In this document: positions 1 to 6,219 of the stretch, in pieces | Layout: each line of letters opens with the position of its first letter | Numbering within the stretch: the stretch's first letter is position 1 | NCBI GenBank assembly: GCA_002937555.1 | Contig: PTKB01000066.1 | Location: 1-10,824, forward strand | Source of the DNA: Alphaproteobacteria bacterium MarineAlpha10_Bin2 | Lineage (GTDB): Bacteria > Pseudomonadota > Alphaproteobacteria > UBA828 | Reading direction: 5' to 3' | Length of the DNA: 10,824 nt | Made by a program: the position numbers and the translations under genes | Notes under the pieces: generated by a model | Database searches by the model: none | What the model was told of the DNA's origin: nothing | The model's input: the letters and a program-made list of their open reading frames with translations, nothing else

Positions 1-73
1 CACATTGTTCGGGATGCGTTCGTTGTAATCGATCGCCATGTCTCAGACCCGTTCCCTGTCGAAGCGCGGCCGC
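1..73. repeat. Left arm of a 73-base perfect inverted repeat at the window edge
   Basis: Bases 1-73 are the exact reverse complement of 524-596 (base i pairs with base 597-i); the match stops at base 74. Read on the minus strand, this arm holds the last codons of boxC (stop at 45-43) followed by the first 13 codons of boxB (start at 39). The plus-strand reading frame becomes BoxC-like only after the arm, from about base 75. The arm therefore displaces the natural boxC sequence. It runs to the window edge, so its true length is unknown. The simplest reading is a foldback chimera from DNA amplification or library making, or a misassembled contig end. A real inverted duplication is possible but less likely. 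Confidence 0.95.
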
Positions 74-74
74 C

Positions 75-554
75 GACCGTGCCTATATGCTGGACGGCGC
101 CTTCGAAGACGACAACCGCCCGCCCGCCGCGATCCAACTCACGCCCGCGAATTTCGGTCCCTACCCCATGGCCAACGGGCTCACCCGGCTGCAGAGCCGC
201 TATTTCGGCGATGCGGAAGCATTGAAGATTGTCGAGGCGGAATCGGGCCGCGCGCTCGATGCGCTGGAAGCGGAGGAACTCGGCCTCGTCACCTTCGCGC
301 CGGACGATATAGACTGGGAGGACGAGACGCGCATCGCCATCGAGGAGCGCGCCGCCTTTTCGCCCGACGCCTTGACGGGCATGGAGGCCTCGCTCCGTTT
401 CGCCGGACCCGAGACCATGGAAAGCAAGATATTCAGCCGCCTCAGCGCGTGGCAGAACTGGATTTTCCAACGCCCCAATGCGGTCGGCGCCGAAGGCACG
501 CTCAAGCTTTATGGCAGCGGGCAGCGGCCGCGCTTCGACAGGGAACGGGTCTGA
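75..554 (+). CDS. boxC: BoxC, 2,3-epoxybenzoyl-CoA dihydrolase, C-terminal part only
   Basis: BoxC is a crotonase-superfamily enzyme of the cytoplasm. It hydrolyses 2,3-epoxybenzoyl-CoA with two waters to 3,4-dehydroadipyl-CoA semialdehyde and formate, opening the ring without a dioxygenase. About 159 codons are present, against roughly 550 in full-length family members, so this is the C-terminal third or less. Recognisable BoxC stretches are DRAYMLDG at the start, PDDIDWEDE, FSPDALTGMEA, and the block GPETMESKIFSRLSAWQNW followed by RPNAVG near the end, with the family-like terminus FDRERV. The N-terminal crotonase core is missing because bases 1-73 are an inverted copy of the gene's own 3' end. 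An ATG at 87 is internal, not a start. The stop is 3 bases before boxB, so the two genes are almost certainly cotranscribed and translationally coupled. Confidence 0.88.
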   Translation, partial: DRAYMLDGAFEDDNRPPAAIQLTPANFGPYPMANGLTRLQSRYFGDAEALKIVEAESGRALDALEAEELGLVTFAPDDIDWEDETRIAIEERAAFSPDALTGMEASLRFAGPETMESKIFSRLSAWQNWIFQRPNAVGAEGTLKLYGSGQRPRFDRERV

Positions 555-596
555 GACATGGCGATCGATTACAACGAACGCATCCCGAACAATGTG
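524..596. repeat. Right arm of the 73-base inverted repeat (native boxC/boxB junction)
   Basis: This is the native copy: it contains the 3' end of boxC, the 3-base spacer and the first 13 codons of boxB, all in intact reading frames. Its reverse complement sits at bases 1-73. About 450 bases separate the arms. No function for the repeat itself is suggested, because it is ordinary coding sequence duplicated in inverted orientation. Confidence 0.95.
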
Positions 597-1973
597 GACC
601 TGGGCGAAAACCGGCGCCTTCAGCGCGCGCTTGAGGCGTGGCAGCCCGGATTCCTCGATTGGTGGTCCGAGATGGGCCCGTCGGATTTTAATGACATCGA
701 TGTTTACTTACGCACCGCGGTCTCCGTCGAATCGGACGGCTGGGCGCATTTCGGCCATGTCAAAATGCCGGATTACCGCTGGGGCATTTTTCTCGCCAAG
801 CCAGAGTCCGACCGGCGCATTGCGTTCGGTGCGCACAAGGGAGACGCGGTGTGGCAGGACGTGCCTGGCGAGCACCGGGCGACGCTGCGCCGACTGATCG
901 TAACGCAAGGCGATACCGAACCGGCGAGCGTCGAGCAACAGCGCCTGCTCGGCCAGACCTGCCCGTCGCTTTACGATTTGCGTAACCTGTTTCAGGTCAA
1001 TATCGAGGAAGGCCGCCATCTATGGGCCATGGCCTATTTGCTGCACGCTCACTTTGGCCGCGACGGAAGAGAAGAAGCGGAAGGTCTCCTCGAGCGGCGC
1101 TCGGGCGATGTCGACAAGCCGCGCATCCTCGGCGCCTTCAACGAGCGCACGCCGGAATGGCTCTCATTTTTCATGTTTACCTTCTTCACTGACCGCGACG
1201 GCAAATATCAACTGGCCTCGCTCGCCGAATCGGCGTTCGACCCGCTGGCGCGCACCTGCCGCTTCATGCTGACCGAAGAAGCGCATCATATGTTCGTCGG
1301 CGACACCGGCATTCAGCGCGTCGTTCAGCGCAGCTGCGAACTGATGAAAGCGCATGACACGGAGGATGTCGCACCCCAAGGCGGCGTTAATCTCGATACC
1401 ATTCAGCGCTACCTCAACTTTCACTTTGCCGTCTCCATCGATCTGTTCGGCGCCGAATTCTCGACCAACGCCGCCAATTATTTCACCGCCGGCCTGAAGG
1501 GCCGTTACCGGGAAGAAAAAATCGACGACGATCATGTGCTCACCGCCGCGTCCTACCCCGTTCACAAGCTTGAAGACGGCGTGATCGGCGAGAGCGAGGA
1601 GGCGGCGCTGACCGTCATCAACGAGCGCCTGCGCGACGATTACATCGAGGATTGCGAGAAGGGCATCGCACGTTGGAACCGCACCATCACCGAGCACGGC
1701 ATCGACCATACGCTCAGCCTGCCGCACCGCGCCTTTCAGCGCGCCATCGGTCAATTTCGCGAAGCGCATTTTAGCCCCGTAGGCGCGCCCGTCAGCGAAA
1801 CCGAATGGCGCGCCGGCCAGGACCAATGGCTGCCGAGCGACGCCGAGCGGGCGCATGTCGTTTCGCTCATGCAGCGGGTGGTCGAGCCGGGCAAGTTCGC
1901 CAGCTGGATCGCGCCGCCCCGGCGCGGCGTCAACGGCCAGCCGATCGATTTCGACTATGTGCATTTAGACTGA
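558..1973 (+). CDS. boxB: BoxB, benzoyl-CoA 2,3-epoxidase (diiron oxygenase component)
   Basis: BoxB is the oxygenase of the aerobic benzoyl-CoA pathway. It uses O2 and electrons from the reductase BoxA (not in this window) to form 2,3-epoxybenzoyl-CoA, the BoxC substrate. The protein is 471 residues, close to the family's usual length, and nearly all of it matches the pattern of known BoxB proteins, including the N-terminus MAIDYNERIPNNVDLGEN. The four-helix-bundle diiron ligands all appear in place: E121, the pair E151/H154 in NIEEGRH, D212 in FFTDRD, and E241/H244 in LTEEAHH. Each is shifted by one residue from the ligand numbering I recall for Azoarcus evansii BoxB. The ATG at 558 follows the boxC stop by 3 bases with only a weak purine stretch upstream, which fits translational coupling. 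The enzyme is expected to be functional. Confidence 0.96.
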   Translation: MAIDYNERIPNNVDLGENRRLQRALEAWQPGFLDWWSEMGPSDFNDIDVYLRTAVSVESDGWAHFGHVKMPDYRWGIFLAKPESDRRIAFGAHKGDAVWQDVPGEHRATLRRLIVTQGDTEPASVEQQRLLGQTCPSLYDLRNLFQVNIEEGRHLWAMAYLLHAHFGRDGREEAEGLLERRSGDVDKPRILGAFNERTPEWLSFFMFTFFTDRDGKYQLASLAESAFDPLARTCRFMLTEEAHHMFVGDTGIQRVVQRSCELMKAHDTEDVAPQGGVNLDTIQRYLNFHFAVSIDLFGAEFSTNAANYFTAGLKGRYREEKIDDDHVLTAASYPVHKLEDGVIGESEEAALTVINERLRDDYIEDCEKGIARWNRTITEHGIDHTLSLPHRAFQRAIGQFREAHFSPVGAPVSETEWRAGQDQWLPSDAERAHVVSLMQRVVEPGKFASWIAPPRRGVNGQPIDFDYVHLD

Positions 1974-1990
1974 GCGTCCGCCGCGGCGGC

Positions 1991-1995
1991 AGGAG
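1991..1995 (+). promoter_or_regulatory. Ribosome binding site of the flavin oxidoreductase gene
   Basis: AGGAG lies 6 bases before the ATG at 2002, in the 28-base gap after boxB. It fixes that start and suggests independent translation initiation inside the same transcript. Confidence 0.8.
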
Positions 1996-2001
1996 AATTT
2001 T

Positions 2002-4044
2002 ATGGCGCGCTATCCCAATTTGTTTTCCGAATGGTCGATCCGCAATTGCCGCATCAAGAACCGGGTGGTGTTTCCGCCGACCTGCCCGACCTGGGTTTCG
2101 GACCCGTGGAACGGCCTGTTTATAGACATGGCGACCGACTATTACGAAGAGCGCGCCAAGGGCGGCGTCGGTCTCATTATCATCGGCGGCACCCATGTCC
2201 ATCCGAGCTCGATCATGGCGCCGCTGCTGATGCCGCAACTGTTCGACGACCGCCAGATCGAACCCTTGTCCAAGATCGCCGATGCGGTGCACAAGCATGG
2301 CTGCAAGCTGGCGATCCAGCTCTGGCATTCGGGCGTGCGCGGCTTTCCCGGCTACAAACAGGCGCCGGGCTATGATCCGGACGCGACCTGGTACACGGTC
2401 TCGCCGAGCCAGGTGCCGCTCGGCGAATTCCCCGGCGCCTCGACGCCGAAGGAACTCGACGAGGAGGAAATCCAGGAGCTGATCGAAGCCTATGGAGCGG
2501 CCGCGACACGCGCCATGGAAGCCGGCCTCGACGGGGTGGAATTGCATCTCAGTCATGGTTACCTGCCGTGGCAGTTTCTCTCGCCGCTTTACAACAAGCG
2601 CACCGACAAATGGGGCGGCTCCTATGAAAACCGCTTGCGCTTTCCGCTCGAAGTGCTGGGCCGGATGCGCGAGGCGGTGGGCAGCGAGCCCTTCGTCGGC
2701 TACCGCATCAACTCGACTTCGTTCTGGCCCGGCGATCTCGAAATCGACGACGTCCGCAAGATCGTGCCGGATATCGAAAAGGGCGCCGATATCGACTTTG
2801 TCGATGTTTCGGCGGGCGTGCATCATGCCTTCATTCACACGCCGATGGAGTTCGAAGGCGGCTGGGAGCGCGGCTATGCGCGGCAAATTCGCGAAGTTTC
2901 CAACAAGCCGGTCTTGGCCGTCGGGCGCATCACCACGCCGGATCTCGCCGAAGCGCTGCTCGAAGCCGGCGACGCCGACGCCATTTGCCTGGCGCGCCAG
3001 CTCTTTACCGATCCCTATTGGGCAAAGAAGGCGGAAGAGGACCAGGCGGATGATATCCGCACCTGTGTCGCCGCCAATTTCTGTTGGAAGAGCGTGAGCC
3101 GTGGGGGGCGCATTCAATGCGTTTACAATCCTACCGTCGGGCGCGAGGGCGAATGGGGCGAAGGCTCGCTAATCAAGACCGACACGCCGAAAAAAGCGCT
3201 GGTGATCGGCGGTGGCCCGGCCGGGCTGGAATATGCCCGCGTCGCCGCCGCGCGCGGCCATACGGTTACCGTGGTCGAAGGCGAGAGCGAACTTGGCGGC
3301 CATGTTCGACTGCAGTCGCTGCTGCCGAGCCGCACGGAATTCGGCGAGATCGCCCGTTGGCTGGCCGATCAGGCAGTCAAGAACGGCGCTGAGCTGCGTA
3401 CCGATACGCCGGTGTCGGAAGACGGCCTCGACGCGCTCCTCGAAGCCGAGCAGCCTGACCATGTGGTTGTGGCGACCGGCTCCAGCGTGTGTGTCGATGG
3501 CTTTCAGGGCTGGACCGGCGAGCCCCTGCCGGGCTGGGAAAGCGGCAACTGCATCGGCTGGGACGAAGTGTTGACCGCCGGAACGCGCGCCGCCGGCGCG
3601 TCTTTCCCCGGCGACGTGGTGGTGCTCGACGATATGTGCGACGTGGTGGCGCCGCTTACCGCCGTCGCTCTCACCCAGGCCGGCGCCAATTCCGTAACGC
3701 TCTTAACGCGCTGGCCGATGGTCGGCATGGAGACCATCCTCGATGTCTATCTCGATTGGATCCTGCCCAAGCTCTATGAAAGCGGCGTCAATATGATGTG
3801 CGACCGCTTCGTCCGCCGCATCGAAGGCAACAAGATGCACATCTACAACGTCCATTACGAAAAGGACGAAAGCGAGCTTGCCGCCGATTGGATCGTCATG
3901 GCGACGGGCCGGCGTTCCGAGACCGCCCTCCTCAGCCCCCTCAAAGAGCGTGGTATCAGCTTCGAGGCGATCGGCGACGCCATCGCGCCGCGCTCGACAT
4001 ATGAAGCGGTCTATGAGGGCCACCGCCAGGCGCGGAAATTGTGA
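2002..4044 (+). CDS. Fused OYE-type flavin oxidoreductase (TMADH / dienoyl-CoA reductase-like) with altered Fe-S motif
   Basis: This 680-residue protein has the three-part layout of trimethylamine dehydrogenase and 2,4-dienoyl-CoA reductase: an N-terminal FMN TIM barrel (about 1-340), a short Fe-S segment (355-373), and a C-terminal FAD/NAD(P)-binding unit with GxGxxG at 403-408 and VVATGS. Barrel signatures include Cys28 after NRVVFPPT, H182/H185/Y187 in HLSHGYLP, and NKRTDKWGGSYENR. The stretch YLPWQFLSPLYNKRTDKWGG closely resembles TMADH, while H-x2-H-G-Y is the substrate-anchoring motif of YqjM-type ene-reductases. The cluster motif reads C355-VA-A358-NF-C361-x11-C373: the second of the four usual cysteines is alanine. 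The substrate is unknown; ene-reduction of an unsaturated acid or CoA thioester, or oxidative N-demethylation, are both possible. Position between boxB and hyuA links it to aromatic catabolism. Confidence 0.85.
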   Translation: MARYPNLFSEWSIRNCRIKNRVVFPPTCPTWVSDPWNGLFIDMATDYYEERAKGGVGLIIIGGTHVHPSSIMAPLLMPQLFDDRQIEPLSKIADAVHKHGCKLAIQLWHSGVRGFPGYKQAPGYDPDATWYTVSPSQVPLGEFPGASTPKELDEEEIQELIEAYGAAATRAMEAGLDGVELHLSHGYLPWQFLSPLYNKRTDKWGGSYENRLRFPLEVLGRMREAVGSEPFVGYRINSTSFWPGDLEIDDVRKIVPDIEKGADIDFVDVSAGVHHAFIHTPMEFEGGWERGYARQIREVSNKPVLAVGRITTPDLAEALLEAGDADAICLARQLFTDPYWAKKAEEDQADDIRTCVAANFCWKSVSRGGRIQCVYNPTVGREGEWGEGSLIKTDTPKKALVIGGGPAGLEYARVAAARGHTVTVVEGESELGGHVRLQSLLPSRTEFGEIARWLADQAVKNGAELRTDTPVSEDGLDALLEAEQPDHVVVATGSSVCVDGFQGWTGEPLPGWESGNCIGWDEVLTAGTRAAGASFPGDVVVLDDMCDVVAPLTAVALTQAGANSVTLLTRWPMVGMETILDVYLDWILPKLYESGVNMMCDRFVRRIEGNKMHIYNVHYEKDESELAADWIVMATGRRSETALLSPLKERGISFEAIGDAIAPRSTYEAVYEGHRQARKL

Positions 4045-4124
4045 CCGTCGCGCCGGTTGCTTGACAGAGCGGCGGGCGGCTTTCACCTTTGGCAAAAGCA
4101 AAAATCGGAAACGGGGAAAGCCTT

Positions 4125-6206
4125 ATGAGCTACCGCATTACGGTCGATACCGGCGGCACCTTCACCGACGTGGTGGTGGCGAGCGATAGCGGCCGCCAGG
4201 TGATCGGCAAGGCGCCGACCACGCCCGAGCGCATTTTCAACGGCATGAAGGACGCGCTCGAATCGGCGGCCGCGGAACTCGGCGTCACCCCCGAACAGCT
4301 GCTGGCCGACGCCAATGTGCTCATCTACGGCACCACCCGCGCCACCAACGCCATCGTCCAGGGCAAAGTGGCCAAGACCGCGTTTCTCACCACGGAGGGC
4401 TTTCCGGAGACGCTGGTGCTGAAGGAAGGCGGCAAGCATGGGCCGCATGATTTCACCCAGGATTTTCCCGATCCCTACATTCCGCAGAAATACACTTTCG
4501 AGATTCCCGAGCGCATCGATTCCGAAGGCGGCGTGCGCAAGCCGCTCGATGAAGCCGCCGCGCGCGACATTCTCGCCCGCCTCAAGAAGCACCAGTTCGA
4601 GGCCGTCGCCGTTTGCCTGATGTGGTCGATCATGAACCCCGACCATGAACAGGCCATCGGCCGGATGATCGAGGAAATTCTGCCCGGCGTGCCCTATACG
4701 CTGTCGCATGAATTGGTGCCGATCATCCGCGAATACCGCCGCGCCTCCGCCACCGCCATCGACGCCTCCCTGAAGCCTCTGATGCAGAAACATTTGCGCC
4801 AAATGGAAAGCGATTTGCGCGGCGCCGGATATGGCGGCGAAATCCTCGTCTCCACCGCCATCGGCGGCTGCATGCATGTCGAGGAGCTGGCCGAGCGGCC
4901 GATACACACGGTCAAGTCCGGCCCCGCCATGGCGCCGGTGGCGGGGCTCAACTATGCCCGCATCGAGGGCTTCGGCAGCGACGTCATCATCTGCGACGCC
5001 GGTGGCACCACTTTCGATGTCGGCCTGGTGCGCGATGGCGAGATCAAATACACCCGCGACACCTGGATCGGCCCGCAATGGACCGGCGATATTTTGGCGA
5101 TTTCCTCTGTCGATGTGCGCAGCATCGGCGCCGGCGGCGGTTCGATCGCCTGGATCGACCCGGGCGGCCTGTTGCGCATCGGCCCGCATAGCGCCGGCGC
5201 GGTACCAGGTCCGGCGTGCTACGGCGCCGGCGGCGACCAGCCGACCGTGACCGACGCTGCCCTGGTGCTGGGGTATCTCGACGCGCAGTATTTTCTCGGC
5301 GGGCGAATAGCGCTCGATGTGGATGCGGCGCGCCGGGTGATCGAGACCATCGCCGAAGGCATCGGCGGCAATGTCGAGGAGGCCGCCTACGCGATCATGA
5401 ATTTGGCCAGCGAATATATGATCAAGGCGATCCACGATATTACCGTGACCGAAGGCTTCAACCCGGCGGAAAGCGCGCTCGTCGCAGGCGGCGGCGCGGC
5501 CGGCCTCAACATCATGCCGATCGCCAAGGAGTTGGGCTGTACGCGTGTCATCCTGCCCAAGACCGCGAGCGCGCTCTCGGCCTGTGGCATGCAATTCTCC
5601 GACATCATCGCCGAGCACAGCGCCAGCAAGGTGACGCTGAGCGGTAATTTCAACTATGACGGCGTGAACCAGGCGCTACAGTCGATCGACGACGAGCTCG
5701 GGCGCTTCGTCAAGACGCTCGAAAGCCGGGGATTGACGGATTCGAGCATCGAATATTTTCTCGAGGCGCGTTATTTGTTTCAGGTGTGGGAACTCGACGT
5801 GCCGATCGCCATTCACCGCTTCCGCGGCCAGGAAGATGTCGATGCCTTGGTCGCGGCATTTCACGATGTGCATGAGCGTGTCTTCGCGGTGCGCGACGTC
5901 GAAAGCCAGGTCGAATGTCTCAACTGGAAAGGCCGGGCGCGGGTGCGCCTCCCCCATCCGCCCGAACAGCGCGCCCAGACCGAAGCGTCGGGCGACAACG
6001 CACCTGTGGCGCACCGCTCAGCTTATTTCGGCGAGGCGGGCCGCGTCGAGACGCCGATCTATCACGGCAACGAATTAAGCCGGGGCGCGCATATCGCCGG
6101 CCCGGCGATTATCGAGGAACCGACCACCACGCTGGTGGTCTATCCCGGCATGTCGGCGCGGCTCAGCGCCGCCGATAATTACCTGCTTGAAACCGGGCAA
6201 GAGTGA
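4125..6206 (+). CDS. HyuA-like subunit of hydantoinase/oxoprolinase/acetone carboxylase family
   Basis: This 693-residue ASKHA-fold ATPase is the usual length for stand-alone HyuA. Family members couple ATP hydrolysis to activation of a carbonyl or amide: hydantoin or 5-oxoproline ring opening, or carboxylation of acetone or acetophenone, working with a HyuB-type partner. The N-terminal phosphate loop is DTGGTFTDVVV at residues 8-18, the second nucleotide loop DAGGTTFDVGLV begins at D291, and family blocks such as YGTTRATNA, KSGPAMAPVAG, SIGAGGGSIAW and PGPACYGAGG are all present. The ATG at 4125 is chosen because GGGGAAAG sits just upstream (4113-4120) and because the family N-terminus (short beta strand then DTGGTFTD) fits it; an upstream TTG at 4089 would add 12 atypical residues. 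The substrate cannot be read from sequence. The following hyuB-like gene is its obvious partner. Confidence 0.9.
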   Translation: MSYRITVDTGGTFTDVVVASDSGRQVIGKAPTTPERIFNGMKDALESAAAELGVTPEQLLADANVLIYGTTRATNAIVQGKVAKTAFLTTEGFPETLVLKEGGKHGPHDFTQDFPDPYIPQKYTFEIPERIDSEGGVRKPLDEAAARDILARLKKHQFEAVAVCLMWSIMNPDHEQAIGRMIEEILPGVPYTLSHELVPIIREYRRASATAIDASLKPLMQKHLRQMESDLRGAGYGGEILVSTAIGGCMHVEELAERPIHTVKSGPAMAPVAGLNYARIEGFGSDVIICDAGGTTFDVGLVRDGEIKYTRDTWIGPQWTGDILAISSVDVRSIGAGGGSIAWIDPGGLLRIGPHSAGAVPGPACYGAGGDQPTVTDAALVLGYLDAQYFLGGRIALDVDAARRVIETIAEGIGGNVEEAAYAIMNLASEYMIKAIHDITVTEGFNPAESALVAGGGAAGLNIMPIAKELGCTRVILPKTASALSACGMQFSDIIAEHSASKVTLSGNFNYDGVNQALQSIDDELGRFVKTLESRGLTDSSIEYFLEARYLFQVWELDVPIAIHRFRGQEDVDALVAAFHDVHERVFAVRDVESQVECLNWKGRARVRLPHPPEQRAQTEASGDNAPVAHRSAYFGEAGRVETPIYHGNELSRGAHIAGPAIIEEPTTTLVVYPGMSARLSAADNYLLETGQE

Positions 6207-6212
6207 GAGGAG
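6207..6212 (+). promoter_or_regulatory. Ribosome binding site of the hyuB-like gene
   Basis: GAGGAG begins directly after the hyuA-like stop codon and lies 7 bases before the ATG at 6220. It supports that start over an in-frame TTG at 6187, which would overlap the upstream gene. Confidence 0.8.
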
Positions 6213-6219
6213 CGGACAG

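Noticed and set aside
38..634. A 198-codon plus-strand open frame across the left inverted repeat
   Set aside because: It starts inside the inverted copy, overlaps boxC and boxB in another frame, is arginine-rich and has no family resemblance.
1930..3117. A 395-codon minus-strand open frame opposite the flavin oxidoreductase
   Set aside because: Same reason: the sense strand carries well-conserved FMN-barrel motifs and the antisense protein has none.
4061..4089. A TTGACA hexamer in the 80-base gap before the hyuA-like gene, as an internal promoter
   Set aside because: No TATAAT-like hexamer lies 16-18 bases downstream (the region reads CACCTT), so only half a promoter is visible.
4083..5618. 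A 511-codon minus-strand open frame opposite the hyuA-like gene
   Set aside because: It is a high-GC antisense shadow of a clearly conserved gene; the translation is low-complexity and matches no family I know.
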